Source: Akkermansia muciniphila (GTDB lineage: Bacteria; Verrucomicrobiota; Verrucomicrobiia; Verrucomicrobiales; Akkermansiaceae). Taken from it: a stretch of 64,000 nt of DNA. Numbering within the stretch: position 1 is the first letter of the stretch; each line of letters starts with the position of its first letter. The stretch spans positions 1 through 64,000 of the forward strand of contig CAMCIC010000001.1 of NCBI GenBank assembly GCA_945874895.1, in the 5' to 3' direction. This document shows, piece after piece, positions 45,738-55,192 of this stretch. Under the pieces are notes generated by a model that saw only the letters and a program-made list of their open reading frames with translations, was not told where the DNA came from and made no database searches. A program made the position numbers and the translations under genes.

Positions 45738-45766
45738 TTGACAGATATCAAACGAACTGACACATT
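45738..45766 (+). promoter_or_regulatory. Weak candidate promoter of the pectate-lyase-like gene
   Basis: TTGACA at 45738-45743 and CACATT at 45761-45766 are separated by 17 bases, with the ATG 27 bases beyond. The -35 is perfect, but the -10 matches only three of six bases. Offered as the best candidate in the 103-base gap. Confidence 0.3.
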
Positions 45767-45792
45767 CCACATCAGGAACAAATTCGGAATTC

Positions 45793-48700
45793 ATGTTACA
45801 CTTTTGGCAAACTGTCTTCTCATCGATACGGGCGAGAACAAACGGCCGTCGGACAGCCGCCTTGATCTGGGCCGGCGTATCCATGAATGCCTATGCCCAA
45901 ATCCCCTCTTTTCCTGGCGCGGAAGGCTACGGTTCCCATGCGTCAGGCGGGCGCGGAGGCGATGTTTACATCGTGACGAACCGCAATGCATCCGGCGCCG
46001 GATCATTCCCAGATGCGGTCCTTACAGCACCGACCAGCGGACGCACCATCATCTTCGCAGTGAGCGGCCACATTCGTCTTCCCAGCGGCAGCGGCGGTGG
46101 TCTATCGATCTCGAAATCAAAAATCACGGTGGCGGGACAAACGGCACCGGGAGATGGCGTGTGTTTTTGGAATAATACGATGAACCTCACTGGGGACGAC
46201 CTTGTGATTCGGAACATCCGCTGGCGTTATGGCAAATCAAGTGCGGGAGGTGATGCGGTGGACATCAGTGGCTCGCAACGAATCATTCTCGATCAATGTG
46301 ACGTCATGTTCGCTACCGATGAGAACCTCTCCTCTTTCGGCACTCCCCCGGAATACTTCACGTTCCAATGGAGTATCAACGCTTGGGGACTCAGCGGCCA
46401 TTCTGCGGGCGGGTTATGGGATGTGGATCACGCGACTTCCCATCACTGCCTGTGGGCAAACAACCATACGCGCAATCCCAAGCTCATCGCCCCAGCCGTC
46501 TTTGACTGGACGAACAACGTGACCTTCGGCTGGAATAATGGATTCAACATGGCGGAGAGCCCCACAGGTGGGACCGGCTATGTGCATCGGGTCAACATAC
46601 GGGGATCTACCTTCGTCCATGGAGGATCCACCACATCAGCCATTTATGGCGGCGGCGCCAATGCTGACGCTACGAACAAGTTCAAGCTTCACATGGCAGA
46701 CAGTGCACTGGATGGGAACAACAACGGCGTGCTGGATGCCTCGCGAACGAACTATCAGATGGTTTCATCGACCACCTACGATCAAACCGCGGTTGCATGG
46801 CCCCAGACGATCAACGGCGTGACTGGAGGCACGGCGATAGGCGTTCCAGTCACCATAGACCCGAGGATCACGGCGCACAAAAAAGTGCTCTCAAGAGTGG
46901 GCGCCGTTCGGATGGAATATGACGCGGCGCGCCCCCTGCGGGATGATCTCACGCAACTGTGTGTCAACCGAACTGCCGCACTCCAGAGAGGCATCATCAG
47001 CGACCCGCTGGAGCTGGGCTTGGGCTCGGCATTTGCCACACTCAACTCCGCAACTGCTCCAGCTGACGCTGACAAGGACGGCATGCCTGACGTTTGGGAA
47101 AGCGCGTTGGGAATGAACGCATCTCTCGCGAGCCACAATACGGTTTTCGCCAGCAGCGGCGGATTCATCACTGGTTCGACCTTTTTCCCCCCTAACACCC
47201 CAGCGGGTTATACTCATCTGGAAGAATACCTTCATTTCAAATCGCAGCCCCATGGCTTCCTCCCAAAGAACACACTGGGTGCACCCAGCTTCCTTGAAAT
47301 CGACCTCACTCGCTACACGGGAGGATTCACCGCTAGTCCCGTTTTCACGGTTAGCAATCTGAATGGAGGTGCAGTCACACAAAGCGGCATTGGTGGAAAG
47401 ATCGCGCGCTTCACACCAACCTTGGAGCTTTCTGGACGTAGCTGGTTCGATTTCACAGTAACGGATTCGGCAGGCAGCACATGGACGCAAAGGTTTCACC
47501 TGCTCGTAAGCGCAAATGCCTTACCCCGTGATCTCGTCTGGCAAGGAAATGGCACCAGCAATCCATGGAACAGCAGCAGCAGTATGTGGTCGCGAAGTGG
47601 TCAATCGACAACCTACAACAACGGTGACTTCGTAAGTCTCGATGATAGCGGTTCGACCACGCCGTCGATCACACTCAGCGGAGCACTGCAGCCCGGCGCT
47701 GTGCTTGTGGACTCCTCGATCAAAAACTACACCCTCACTGGAGGCAACTTTACGGGTGCGATGTCTCTAACAAAACGTGGCAGCGGCACTCTCACCCTGC
47801 GCTCGAACCACAGCCACACTGGAGGAACCATCATCGAGGACGGTTCACTGGTGCTCGGTCTTCTCGGCACCACAGCGAACAGCACGGGCAGTATCGGTGG
47901 CGGTCCGCTCACGCTTCTTGGCGACGCTGTGGTGACCAATGCCTGGTATGGCACACAGCTCCCCTTCAGCGCGTCGATCACTGTGCCCGAGGGAAGCGAG
48001 CCAATCATTGAAACCGGACGCAACATTCGCTTCAGTGGAACTCTGAATGGTAGCGGCACCCTCACCCTCCTCAACCAAACTGTGGTGGGTAACACGTTTG
48101 AATTGACAGGCGCGTGGGCGGCATTCGGTGGTGCATTGCGCATTCAATCTGCGGGCGCTAACTCGAGCATCCGGGCCATCTTCAACGGAGGATCCTTCAA
48201 CGGTCTCGACGCCGCATCGCTCGAACTCATCGGAACCCATACCATCAACCCCGTGACCAATTCAGGAGGGAACACCTTTGGCATCGGAGCGCTCACCAGC
48301 ACTGCTGCCGACGCGATTCTCAATGGCGGCTCGGCCGGAGCGCCGATCTACACCATTGGCGGGTTGAATCGATCTACGGCATTCGCTGGGAAATTCCAAG
48401 GAAACGCCCGACTTACCAAGACTGGCACAGGCACACTGACCCTGAGCGGTGCGAGCACTCACACGGGCGCAACTGCGGTCACCGCGGGCACGCTCCTCTT
48501 GAACGGAAGCTTCGCTTCGAGTCCCACCACCGTGGCAAGTGGCGCGACTCTTGGCGGGCGTGGTTCCATCGGCGGCACGCTGGGGCTTTCAAGCGGCGCA
48601 ATTCTCGAGCCAGATGGCATTCTGAGCAGTGGGGCGCTGACGAGTACTGCCGCAGTCATACGCATGGATTTATCTTCTTCTGCAAGCGGTGATAACGACC

Positions 48701-50649
48701 GCATTGCCGTGACGGGCAATGCCACCCTCACAGGAGCGCACACATTTGCTTTCACGGCGAAAGAAGGCAGCCTAGGCCCGGGCAGCTATCCACTCGTCAG
48801 TACCAGCGGCACGCTCAGTGCTAGCGGCGCGACTTTCTCCCATAACCTCGTCAACACTCCACGACAGACCTTTGCCATCCAAGCCACAGCCAATGCCCTG
48901 AATCTTGTCGTGACCGGCTCACCCGCCACGCTCGCATGGAGTGGCAGCCAGTCGCTCTGGGATGTAGCCACCACTTCCTCTTGGCTGAAAGGTGGCACGA
49001 CCGATGTGTTTCATGATGGCGATGCCGTGAGCTTTACCGATACGGCCACCAACGGTAGCATCACGCTGGCAGGCACCGTGTCGCCGCGAGACATGTGGGT
49101 CAATAACGCTACCCGCGCCTTTACTGTTGGTGGTTCGCCCATCTCTGGAAGCGGAGTATTGCGAAAATCCGGCACTGGCACGCTGACTTTGAATTCTTCT
49201 AACAGTTTTACTGGAGGGATCTTGATCGATGCTGGAACTCTCACGCTGGGCAACGCTGCGGCTAATGCCGGAGCCCTCGGCACCGGAACCGTCACACTGA
49301 ACGGCGGCATCCTAAGGATGTTCAATGCGGGAAACAACACCCACGCCGGCACGCTGCCTAACGCACTTCACATCGCAGGCAACGCGCGGTTCGATGTCGC
49401 ACCGCGTGGGGGATTCAGCGGCAACGTGACCGGTAGCGGAACTCTCGAATATCGAACCAGTTATGTGCGCGGCGACGTGACTGGTGACTGGAGCGCATTC
49501 AATGGTCAACTCCATATCACACCCAGCGGGAGCGGAGATTTCCGCATTGCGGCGAACTACGCTTGGGCCGGTTTGCCCAACGCATCCGTCAATCTCGCCG
49601 CCAGCACCTACTTTTACATGAGTGGTATCGTCAACAGCGGGTCAGGAACCACAATTTCGTTAGGATCGCTCAGCGGCGCTAGCGGTTCTTTCCTCCGCGG
49701 AGGTCCCACGGGTGACCGAACCTTGACCTATCGAGTCGGCGGAAGAAACACCGATGCCACCTATGCCGGAAATATCGGCGAACAAGGGAGCACCACCATC
49801 ACTGCCATCACCAAAACCGGTACGGGTGTGTGGACGCTAAGCGGAGCTTGTAGCCACCGTGGAGCCACCATCGTAGAATCTGGCACGCTCCGCCTTGTGA
49901 GTGGCGTCAACATCTCTCAAACGACGGACCTTTCCGTCCGGAGTGGAGCTACTCTCGATCTCGCAGGTGCGACCGTCACAGCCGGTGGCATCACGGTCGC
50001 AGATGGATCCACATTGATCTACCGCGGTGGAGTTCTCAACGGCGAAGCATCGTTGGGTGGATCCTTGGTAGCGGATCTCACAGGTGCATCCGCTGGCCAA
50101 GAACTCACCATCATTCAGAACCCTGCCAGCACGCCGGTATCGGGAATTTTCGATGGAAAACCGGAAGGCAGCTTACTGACAAGCGGAGGGCTCACCTTCC
50201 AACTCAGCTACGCGGGCGGTGACGGCAATGACGTCACTCTCACTGCCCTGAGTGCTCGGGAGTCGTGGCGGCTCAGTCACTTCGGCACTACGCAAAACAC
50301 AGGCAATGCTGCCGATGCAGCGGACACGAACGGTGACGGCGAGTCGAACCTCGTGGAGTTTGCCACCGGACAAAGCCCTCACACCAGCACCATCGCCATC
50401 CCGAGTCTCACAAAAAATGCCAACGTCTTGCGATTTTCATACAGTCGATCGAAAGCTGCTCTCGCCGAGGGTGTTATTTTCAACGTCGAATGGAATGATA
50501 CGCTCGAGTCGGGCAAATGGAGCCAGACTGGTGTTTCCGAGCAGGTCCAGAGCGACAACGGAACGATGCAGTCCGTGCAAGCGACCATGTCAACGGGTGG
50601 AGCAAGTCGGCGATTCGCACGCTTGAGGATCTCCGCTCCGGCACCCTGA
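45793..50649 (+). CDS. Pectate-lyase-like protein with autotransporter-associated beta-strand repeats
   Basis: A 1618-residue exported protein; the signal covers about residues 1-35 (ALIWAGVSMNAYAQ). Residues about 37-370 form a beta-helix of pectate-lyase type: FPGAEGYGSHASGGRGGDVY, NRNASGAGSF, ITVAGQTAPGDGVCFWNNT, then DDLVIRNIRWRYG and DVDHATSHHCLW. A calcium-binding-like stretch (ADADKDGMPDVWES) follows near residue 425. Residues about 590-1500 are beta-rich with four clear copies of a KxGxGTLTL...AGTLxL repeat, near residues 661, 875, 1126 and 1341. Another Asp/Gly loop (ADTNGDGESNLVEF) and a beta C-terminal domain end it. No translocator barrel is evident. It probably attacks pectin-like or related acidic polysaccharides outside the cell. 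Confidence 0.88.
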   Translation: MLHFWQTVFSSIRARTNGRRTAALIWAGVSMNAYAQIPSFPGAEGYGSHASGGRGGDVYIVTNRNASGAGSFPDAVLTAPTSGRTIIFAVSGHIRLPSGSGGGLSISKSKITVAGQTAPGDGVCFWNNTMNLTGDDLVIRNIRWRYGKSSAGGDAVDISGSQRIILDQCDVMFATDENLSSFGTPPEYFTFQWSINAWGLSGHSAGGLWDVDHATSHHCLWANNHTRNPKLIAPAVFDWTNNVTFGWNNGFNMAESPTGGTGYVHRVNIRGSTFVHGGSTTSAIYGGGANADATNKFKLHMADSALDGNNNGVLDASRTNYQMVSSTTYDQTAVAWPQTINGVTGGTAIGVPVTIDPRITAHKKVLSRVGAVRMEYDAARPLRDDLTQLCVNRTAALQRGIISDPLELGLGSAFATLNSATAPADADKDGMPDVWESALGMNASLASHNTVFASSGGFITGSTFFPPNTPAGYTHLEEYLHFKSQPHGFLPKNTLGAPSFLEIDLTRYTGGFTASPVFTVSNLNGGAVTQSGIGGKIARFTPTLELSGRSWFDFTVTDSAGSTWTQRFHLLVSANALPRDLVWQGNGTSNPWNSSSSMWSRSGQSTTYNNGDFVSLDDSGSTTPSITLSGALQPGAVLVDSSIKNYTLTGGNFTGAMSLTKRGSGTLTLRSNHSHTGGTIIEDGSLVLGLLGTTANSTGSIGGGPLTLLGDAVVTNAWYGTQLPFSASITVPEGSEPIIETGRNIRFSGTLNGSGTLTLLNQTVVGNTFELTGAWAAFGGALRIQSAGANSSIRAIFNGGSFNGLDAASLELIGTHTINPVTNSGGNTFGIGALTSTAADAILNGGSAGAPIYTIGGLNRSTAFAGKFQGNARLTKTGTGTLTLSGASTHTGATAVTAGTLLLNGSFASSPTTVASGATLGGRGSIGGTLGLSSGAILEPDGILSSGALTSTAAVIRMDLSSSASGDNDRIAVTGNATLTGAHTFAFTAKEGSLGPGSYPLVSTSGTLSASGATFSHNLVNTPRQTFAIQATANALNLVVTGSPATLAWSGSQSLWDVATTSSWLKGGTTDVFHDGDAVSFTDTATNGSITLAGTVSPRDMWVNNATRAFTVGGSPISGSGVLRKSGTGTLTLNSSNSFTGGILIDAGTLTLGNAAANAGALGTGTVTLNGGILRMFNAGNNTHAGTLPNALHIAGNARFDVAPRGGFSGNVTGSGTLEYRTSYVRGDVTGDWSAFNGQLHITPSGSGDFRIAANYAWAGLPNASVNLAASTYFYMSGIVNSGSGTTISLGSLSGASGSFLRGGPTGDRTLTYRVGGRNTDATYAGNIGEQGSTTITAITKTGTGVWTLSGACSHRGATIVESGTLRLVSGVNISQTTDLSVRSGATLDLAGATVTAGGITVADGSTLIYRGGVLNGEASLGGSLVADLTGASAGQELTIIQNPASTPVSGIFDGKPEGSLLTSGGLTFQLSYAGGDGNDVTLTALSARESWRLSHFGTTQNTGNAADAADTNGDGESNLVEFATGQSPHTSTIAIPSLTKNANVLRFSYSRSKAALAEGVIFNVEWNDTLESGKWSQTGVSEQVQSDNGTMQSVQATMSTGGASRRFARLRISAPAP
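47773..49904 (+). repeat. Four autotransporter-associated beta-strand repeats (coding)
   Basis: Four 28-codon units lie at about 47773-47862, 48415-48507, 49167-49252 and 49812-49904. Each reads K-x-G-[ST]-G-x-x-T-L, followed by a Ser/Thr/Asn-rich turn, TG, and ends [AE]-x-G-[ST]-L-x-L. They are spaced about 215-250 residues apart. Conservation is at protein level, and the DNA copies differ, so these are ancient domain repeats. Confidence 0.85.
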
Positions 50650-50767
50650 TCGAGCAAACACAAAGGTCATATTTTTTGAGAATGCCTCACTCGGGTCCCA
50701 AACCGCAGGTAGGGCATTTGGGCTGAATCTGCTCCATGATGATCATGATCGGAAAAAGCGACGTTGA

Positions 50768-51913
50768 TCATTCATGTCCTGATTCCAAAAGTGACGAATC
50801 ATCCGTCGACCCAACCTGTTTTTCTCTGGTTGCAGCGTTTCCGTTTTTTTCCAAAATTCCCTCTTCCGTTTCTTGGACCAAACGCAATTGTCCGCAAGCG
50901 GCTTCGATATCGTGGCCTTTTTCCAAGCGAAGAGTTGCAGTGACCCCATCTTTGGCGAGGACGTTGCGGAAGGCCTGGCAATGGGAGATCTCCGGACGTT
51001 TCCAGGGCAATCCTTCAACGGTATTGTAGGGAATGAGATTCACCTTCGCTTGAAAAGAGCGCGCATGCTTGGCAAGGATGTGCGCTTGTTCGAGGTCATC
51101 GTTCACCCCTTGGATGAGAATGTATTCCAGAGTAAGATGTTGTTTTTTGTTCGCGTTCCAGTCTTGCAGAGCGTCGAATAACATCTCCGTCGGATACTTT
51201 TTGTTGACGGGCATGATCTGATCGCGCACGGCATCGGTGGCTCCGTGAAGGGAAATGGCGAGGCGAATTTGGCGCGGATGCCTTGCCAATTCGCGGATTT
51301 GCGGCACCAGGCCAGAGGTGGAGATCGTCAGATGCCGCGCGCCGAGATTCATTCCCCAGGGCGAGGTGATCAGTTCGATCGCATGCAACAAATTTTTCAA
51401 ATTCGCCAGCGGTTCACCCATGCCCATGAAGACCAGATTATCGATGCGGTCACCGGCCAACATCTCCGTTTGCAGGACCTGTGCAGCGATCTCGGCTGCG
51501 GTAAGGTTACGGGTAAATCCCGCCAACCCTGAGGCGCAAAACTTACAACCGTAAGCACAACCCACCTGCGAAGAAACGCAAAGCGTAAGACGGTCGGCAC
51601 GACCACCATACAGAGCGGGGTTCGCAGGAATGAGCACACTCTCGATGTAGCGACCGTCATGCAGTTTATACAACATCTTTCGCGTCGTATCGGTGGAACC
51701 CAACTCGCGAGCCGGAGTCAGAGGATACAGCGAAAAAGATTCCTCAAGAAAAACGCGTAATGATTTTGGAAGGTTGCTCATTGCCTCCAGGGAAGCCGGG
51801 CGTTTTTTCCACAACCAGTCGAGAATTTGATCCGCACGATACGCCGGATGTCCGTGCTCGGTGAGCTGGGAGATCAGTTCTTCCTTGGTAAGGCCGAGAA
51901 GGGATGGTTTCAT
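50768..51913 (-). CDS. rlmN: RlmN, 23S rRNA A2503 C2-methyltransferase, copy 2 (canonical)
   Basis: A 381-residue radical SAM enzyme. The cluster motif CAYGCKFC gives Cys119, Cys123 and Cys126. Cys112 in LCVSSQ and Cys340 in GHDIEAACGQL fit the two catalytic cysteines. FMGMGEPLANL binds SAM. The N-terminal domain LTKEELISQLTEHGHPAYRA followed by QILDWLWKK is the family's RNA-binding region, absent in that form from copy 1. This copy therefore looks like the orthodox housekeeping enzyme. The C-terminal 38 residues are a charged tail. It begins 5 bases after the lpxK stop, giving an lpxK-rlmN operon. Confidence 0.94.
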   Translation of the reverse strand: MKPSLLGLTKEELISQLTEHGHPAYRADQILDWLWKKRPASLEAMSNLPKSLRVFLEESFSLYPLTPARELGSTDTTRKMLYKLHDGRYIESVLIPANPALYGGRADRLTLCVSSQVGCAYGCKFCASGLAGFTRNLTAAEIAAQVLQTEMLAGDRIDNLVFMGMGEPLANLKNLLHAIELITSPWGMNLGARHLTISTSGLVPQIRELARHPRQIRLAISLHGATDAVRDQIMPVNKKYPTEMLFDALQDWNANKKQHLTLEYILIQGVNDDLEQAHILAKHARSFQAKVNLIPYNTVEGLPWKRPEISHCQAFRNVLAKDGVTATLRLEKGHDIEAACGQLRLVQETEEGILEKNGNAATREKQVGSTDDSSLLESGHE

Positions 51914-51918
51914 AACGA

Positions 51919-53130
51919 TTATCCAACAAAGGCGAGGCGTTGTCGCAACACGGGATCACCGTGGGCGGCGGGTTGGCAGATTTGATCGATCATGTGATGC
52001 CAATGCTCATGACCGGCGAGAATTTCGACCTCAATTCGCAGGAACCAGACAGGCACTTCTGCTAGGGTGTTGCGAGGGTAGCGCACGGCATCTTTTTCCG
52101 TAGTCACGATCATTTCCACATCGCGCTCGAGGCACCGGTAGGTAAAGCTCGCAATCTCGCGACTGGAAAAACGATGGTGATCGGAAAAGCGCTTTTTTAC
52201 ATCGATGATGGCCCCGAGTTTCGTGAGAGAGTTCTCAAAATTTTCCGGCACGGCGATGCCCGATAGCGCGGCGATGTGTTTGCCAGCAAGATAATCCAGA
52301 GGTTTGCGTTCGAAGGTGGCGAGATTCTCCAAATACTTCGGACCATGTGTGGTGGTGATGATGGGAGCGGTGGGGTTATAGCGACGGAGCCTTTGTTTCA
52401 GTAACTCGTGGTCGGAGCCATCGGACTTCGTGAGAATGATGTAGTGGGCACGAGAGAGATTGTGTTTCGGCTCGCGCAAGGTTCCAGCGGGAAGCATGGC
52501 GCCGGTACCGAACGGCGTGTTCGCATCGACCAAACAGAGATCCAAACCTCGAGCCATACGCAGATACTGCATGCCGTCATCGAGAATAAGAGTATCCGCC
52601 GCCAATTCTCGGATGGCGAAACGGGCAGACTTCACGCGATCGCGATCGACGAGCACAGAAACCCCATTAAGGTTGTTGGCGAGCATGAAAGGCTCATCGC
52701 CGGCAAACTTGGAGTCGAGCAGAAGTGCGCGACCAGTGGAAACGATTTTAGGTAACTCCTCTGGCTTGACTTTGTGTCCCTGAACTGACTGCCATTTTTG
52801 TGGTTCGCTGAGAGCTTTGCTCTTATAACCACGGGAAAGAATAGCAACTTGTCGTTGGCGATCGCGCAGGGTGCGTGCGAGTAATTCGACGACGGGGGTT
52901 TTTCCCGTGCCTCCGACGGTGAGATTGCCTACAGAAATGGTGAGAGTGCCCAGATGATGGCGCTGCTTGAAATCGGCGGTAAAGAGAAACATTCTCGTCT
53001 GAATCACGGCACGATAGATTCCTGAGAGCGCGCGCAATGCCCAACGTGTGAGAAAAGCACGAAAGCCGCGGGCTCGTCCGAAAATCACATCGGAGGCCCA
53101 GCGTTCGAAATCATCGATGGTTTCCTTCAC
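51919..53130 (-). CDS. lpxK: Tetraacyldisaccharide 4'-kinase
   Basis: A 403-residue kinase that phosphorylates the 4' position of the lipid A disaccharide, at the inner membrane. The Walker A motif in [20 protein letters not shown] lies near residues 66-85, later than usual. An amphipathic or hydrophobic N-terminal stretch ([20 protein letters not shown]) precedes it and fits the membrane-associated N-terminus. [10 protein letters not shown] and [20 protein letters not shown], the DDG motif, follow. It is longer than typical LpxK (about 330-350), with extra residues at both ends. The start codon is GTG at 53130. It shares a transcript with rlmN copy 2 and is divergent from rph. Confidence 0.93.
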   Translation of the reverse strand: MKETIDDFERWASDVIFGRARGFRAFLTRWALRALSGIYRAVIQTRMFLFTADFKQRHHLGTLTISVGNLTVGGTGKTPVVELLARTLRDRQRQVAILSRGYKSKALSEPQKWQSVQGHKVKPEELPKIVSTGRALLLDSKFAGDEPFMLANNLNGVSVLVDRDRVKSARFAIRELAADTLILDDGMQYLRMARGLDLCLVDANTPFGTGAMLPAGTLREPKHNLSRAHYIILTKSDGSDHELLKQRLRRYNPTAPIITTTHGPKYLENLATFERKPLDYLAGKHIAALSGIAVPENFENSLTKLGAIIDVKKRFSDHHRFSSREIASFTYRCLERDVEMIVTTEKDAVRYPRNTLAEVPVWFLRIEVEILAGHEHWHHMIDQICQPAAHGDPVLRQRLAFVG

Positions 53131-53231
53131 TGGGACAAGGTGACTTCCCGATCCCTTGTTGAAAAGACGAAAATGCCCAGTGTTTTCACGAAAGACTGGA
53201 CGCCCGGCGTCATGCTGGTATGGATTGTGCC

Positions 53232-54017
53232 ATGACTCGACCTGACGGCCGCGATGCGGCGAAACTTCGCGAAATCTCCTTTACTCCTAACATCGCGCCC
53301 TATGCCATGGGATCGGTATTGGTTTCCTTCGGCAATACCCGCGTGATTTGCGCGTGTAGTGTCGAAGAAGAAGTGCCGCGGTGGATGAAACAACAGGGAG
53401 TCAAGGGTGGTTGGCTGACGGCGGAATACTCCATGCTGCCCTACTCCACCCTAGAACGCAAACAACGCGACATCACGCGAGGAAAGATCGACGGGCGGTC
53501 CTCGGAAATCCAGCGCCTGATTGGTCGTGCTCTCCGTGCCGTGGTGGACCTCAAAAAAATCGGGCAACGCACCTTATGGATCGATTGTGATGTATTGCAG
53601 GCCGATGGAGGAACGCGCACCGCATCGATCACCGGTGCCTGTGTGGCCACAGCCATCGCCTGCAACCGGTTGCTGGCTGCCGGAAAAATCAAGGATTTCC
53701 CAATCCATCAACTGGTAGCAGCCGTTTCCTGCGGCATCTATCAAGACAACGCCATCCTCGATCTCAACTACCCGGAGGACAAGGATGCGACTGTGGATTT
53801 CAACGTCGTCATGACCGAGAGCGGGAAATTCGTGGAAGTGCAAGGGAGCGGAGAAGAAGCTGTATTTTCTGCCGAGGAAATGTCGGCCATGTTGGCACTG
53901 GCGAAAGAGGGCATTGCGGCATTGGTGGAGATGCAGAAGCAAGCCATCCTTGCAGCGGATCGCGTGGGAGCGGCGGCTTTGCAGGATTTGGCCAGTGTCT
54001 TTGGGGCTGGGCGCTGA
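53232..54017 (+). CDS. rph: Ribonuclease PH
   Basis: A 261-residue phosphorolytic exoribonuclease that trims tRNA 3' ends. It starts TRPDGRDAAKLREISFTPNI and continues GSVLVSFGNTRVICACSVEE, then GKIDGRSSEIQRLIGRALRA and LWIDCDVLQADGGTRTASIT. These are the RNA-binding and phosphate-binding segments. VEVQGSGEEAVFS completes the active site. The ATG at 53232 was preferred over one at 53220, because it begins right at the conserved start. The prs gene follows after 120 bases. Confidence 0.95.
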   Translation: MTRPDGRDAAKLREISFTPNIAPYAMGSVLVSFGNTRVICACSVEEEVPRWMKQQGVKGGWLTAEYSMLPYSTLERKQRDITRGKIDGRSSEIQRLIGRALRAVVDLKKIGQRTLWIDCDVLQADGGTRTASITGACVATAIACNRLLAAGKIKDFPIHQLVAAVSCGIYQDNAILDLNYPEDKDATVDFNVVMTESGKFVEVQGSGEEAVFSAEEMSAMLALAKEGIAALVEMQKQAILAADRVGAAALQDLASVFGAGR

Positions 54018-54137
54018 CGGTAAAACATTGGTGCTTCCGTCATCCGGCACCAGATGTGATACAATCACAAAAAAAATCTCACTCTGAGTGACGAATGATT
54101 GCACATGCGCGCACGCTTGTGCATGCTGTGCGCGCGC

Positions 54138-55067
54138 ATGAAACTCATCAGCGGAACTTCACACCGGGGCTTGGCCGAACGTATTGCCGAAAATATCGGA
54201 ACTTCACTGGCCAATGTGCATGTCACAGCCTTTCCGGATGGCGAGACTTTCGTGAAAATCAACGAAAATATCCGCGGCGACGATGTTTTCATCATTCAGC
54301 CTTCCTGCCCTCCCACCAATCACAACATCATGGAGTTGCTTATCATGGTGGATGCGGCGCGACGCGCCAGTGCAGGGCGCATCAATGCGGTAATGCCCTT
54401 TTTCGGCTATGCACGTCAGGATCGCAAGGATCAACCGCGGGTTCCCATCACGGCAAAACTCGTCGCGAACATGTTGACGGAAGCGGGGGTCGACCGTCTC
54501 ATCACGATGGACCTGCACGCCCCGCAAATTCAAGGTTTTTTCGATATCCCCGTTGATCACCTCTATGCCAAACCTGCTCTCATCGGCTATCTACGCGAAC
54601 AAGGAGCCGGTGCCGATGGCAATCTCACGGTGGTATCACCCGATGTGGGCGGCGTGAAAATGGCCAGAGCTTATGCCGATGCACTGGGTGCGGACCTCGC
54701 CATCGTAGCCAAACACCGAGTCAGTGCGACTCAGGTTGAGGCGATGAACGTAATCGGAGAAGTCGATGGACGCGATGTTCTGCTCGTGGATGATATGACG
54801 GAAACGGCAGGAACCCTTTGTGCCGCTGCGGAAATCCTGCAACGTCATGGTGCCCGTCGCATCTACGCAGGGGTATCACACGCGGTCCTTGGTGAAATGG
54901 GACGGGAACGCATCGAATCATCAGTTCTCGAGACCGTCATCACCACCGACTCGGTGCCCATGGCTTATGGCAAGAAAGTTCACGCCGTCGGCATTGCACC
55001 ACTGCTCGCCGAAGCGATTCGTCGCATCAATGGCGGTCAGTCGGTGACTTCGTTGTTCGAAGTTTGA
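54138..55067 (+). CDS. prs: Ribose-phosphate pyrophosphokinase
   Basis: A 309-residue enzyme that makes PRPP from ribose 5-phosphate and ATP for nucleotide, histidine and tryptophan synthesis. It opens MKLISGTSHRGLAERIAENI, then AFPDGETFVKINENIRGDDV, FFGYARQDRKDQPRVPI (ATP-binding loop), MDLHAPQIQGFFDIPVDHLY, and the PRPP-binding VLLVDDMTETAGT. All are in place and spaced as in the family. The ATG at 54138 was chosen over one at 54099, because the extra 13 residues (Cys, Arg and Met rich) are not part of the family. Confidence 0.96.
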   Translation: MKLISGTSHRGLAERIAENIGTSLANVHVTAFPDGETFVKINENIRGDDVFIIQPSCPPTNHNIMELLIMVDAARRASAGRINAVMPFFGYARQDRKDQPRVPITAKLVANMLTEAGVDRLITMDLHAPQIQGFFDIPVDHLYAKPALIGYLREQGAGADGNLTVVSPDVGGVKMARAYADALGADLAIVAKHRVSATQVEAMNVIGEVDGRDVLLVDDMTETAGTLCAAAEILQRHGARRIYAGVSHAVLGEMGRERIESSVLETVITTDSVPMAYGKKVHAVGIAPLLAEAIRRINGGQSVTSLFEV

Positions 55068-55192
55068 GACCGCTCGCATGATCTCCTAGCTCCATGCCTC
55101 GAAGCATGGCATCACCAAGGTTTGTGGGAATTCCAACAATCACCTGCATGATTTGTAATGTCGATCGTAGGAGCATCGTAGTATCAGAGATC

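Noticed and set aside
47773-49904. Regular repeats that could suggest a CRISPR array.
   Set aside because: The units are 28 codons long, hundreds of bases apart, differ at DNA level and lie in one reading frame; they are protein repeats.
54099-54137. Extending the prs protein upstream to the ATG at 54099.
   Set aside because: The added 13 residues are Cys/Met/Arg rich and outside the conserved PRPP synthetase start, which begins at the ATG at 54138.
55092-55109. An inverted repeat CCATGC-N6-GCATGG after prs as a terminator or operator.
   Set aside because: It has only six pairs and no T-run, and it does not resemble a known operator; it could be chance.
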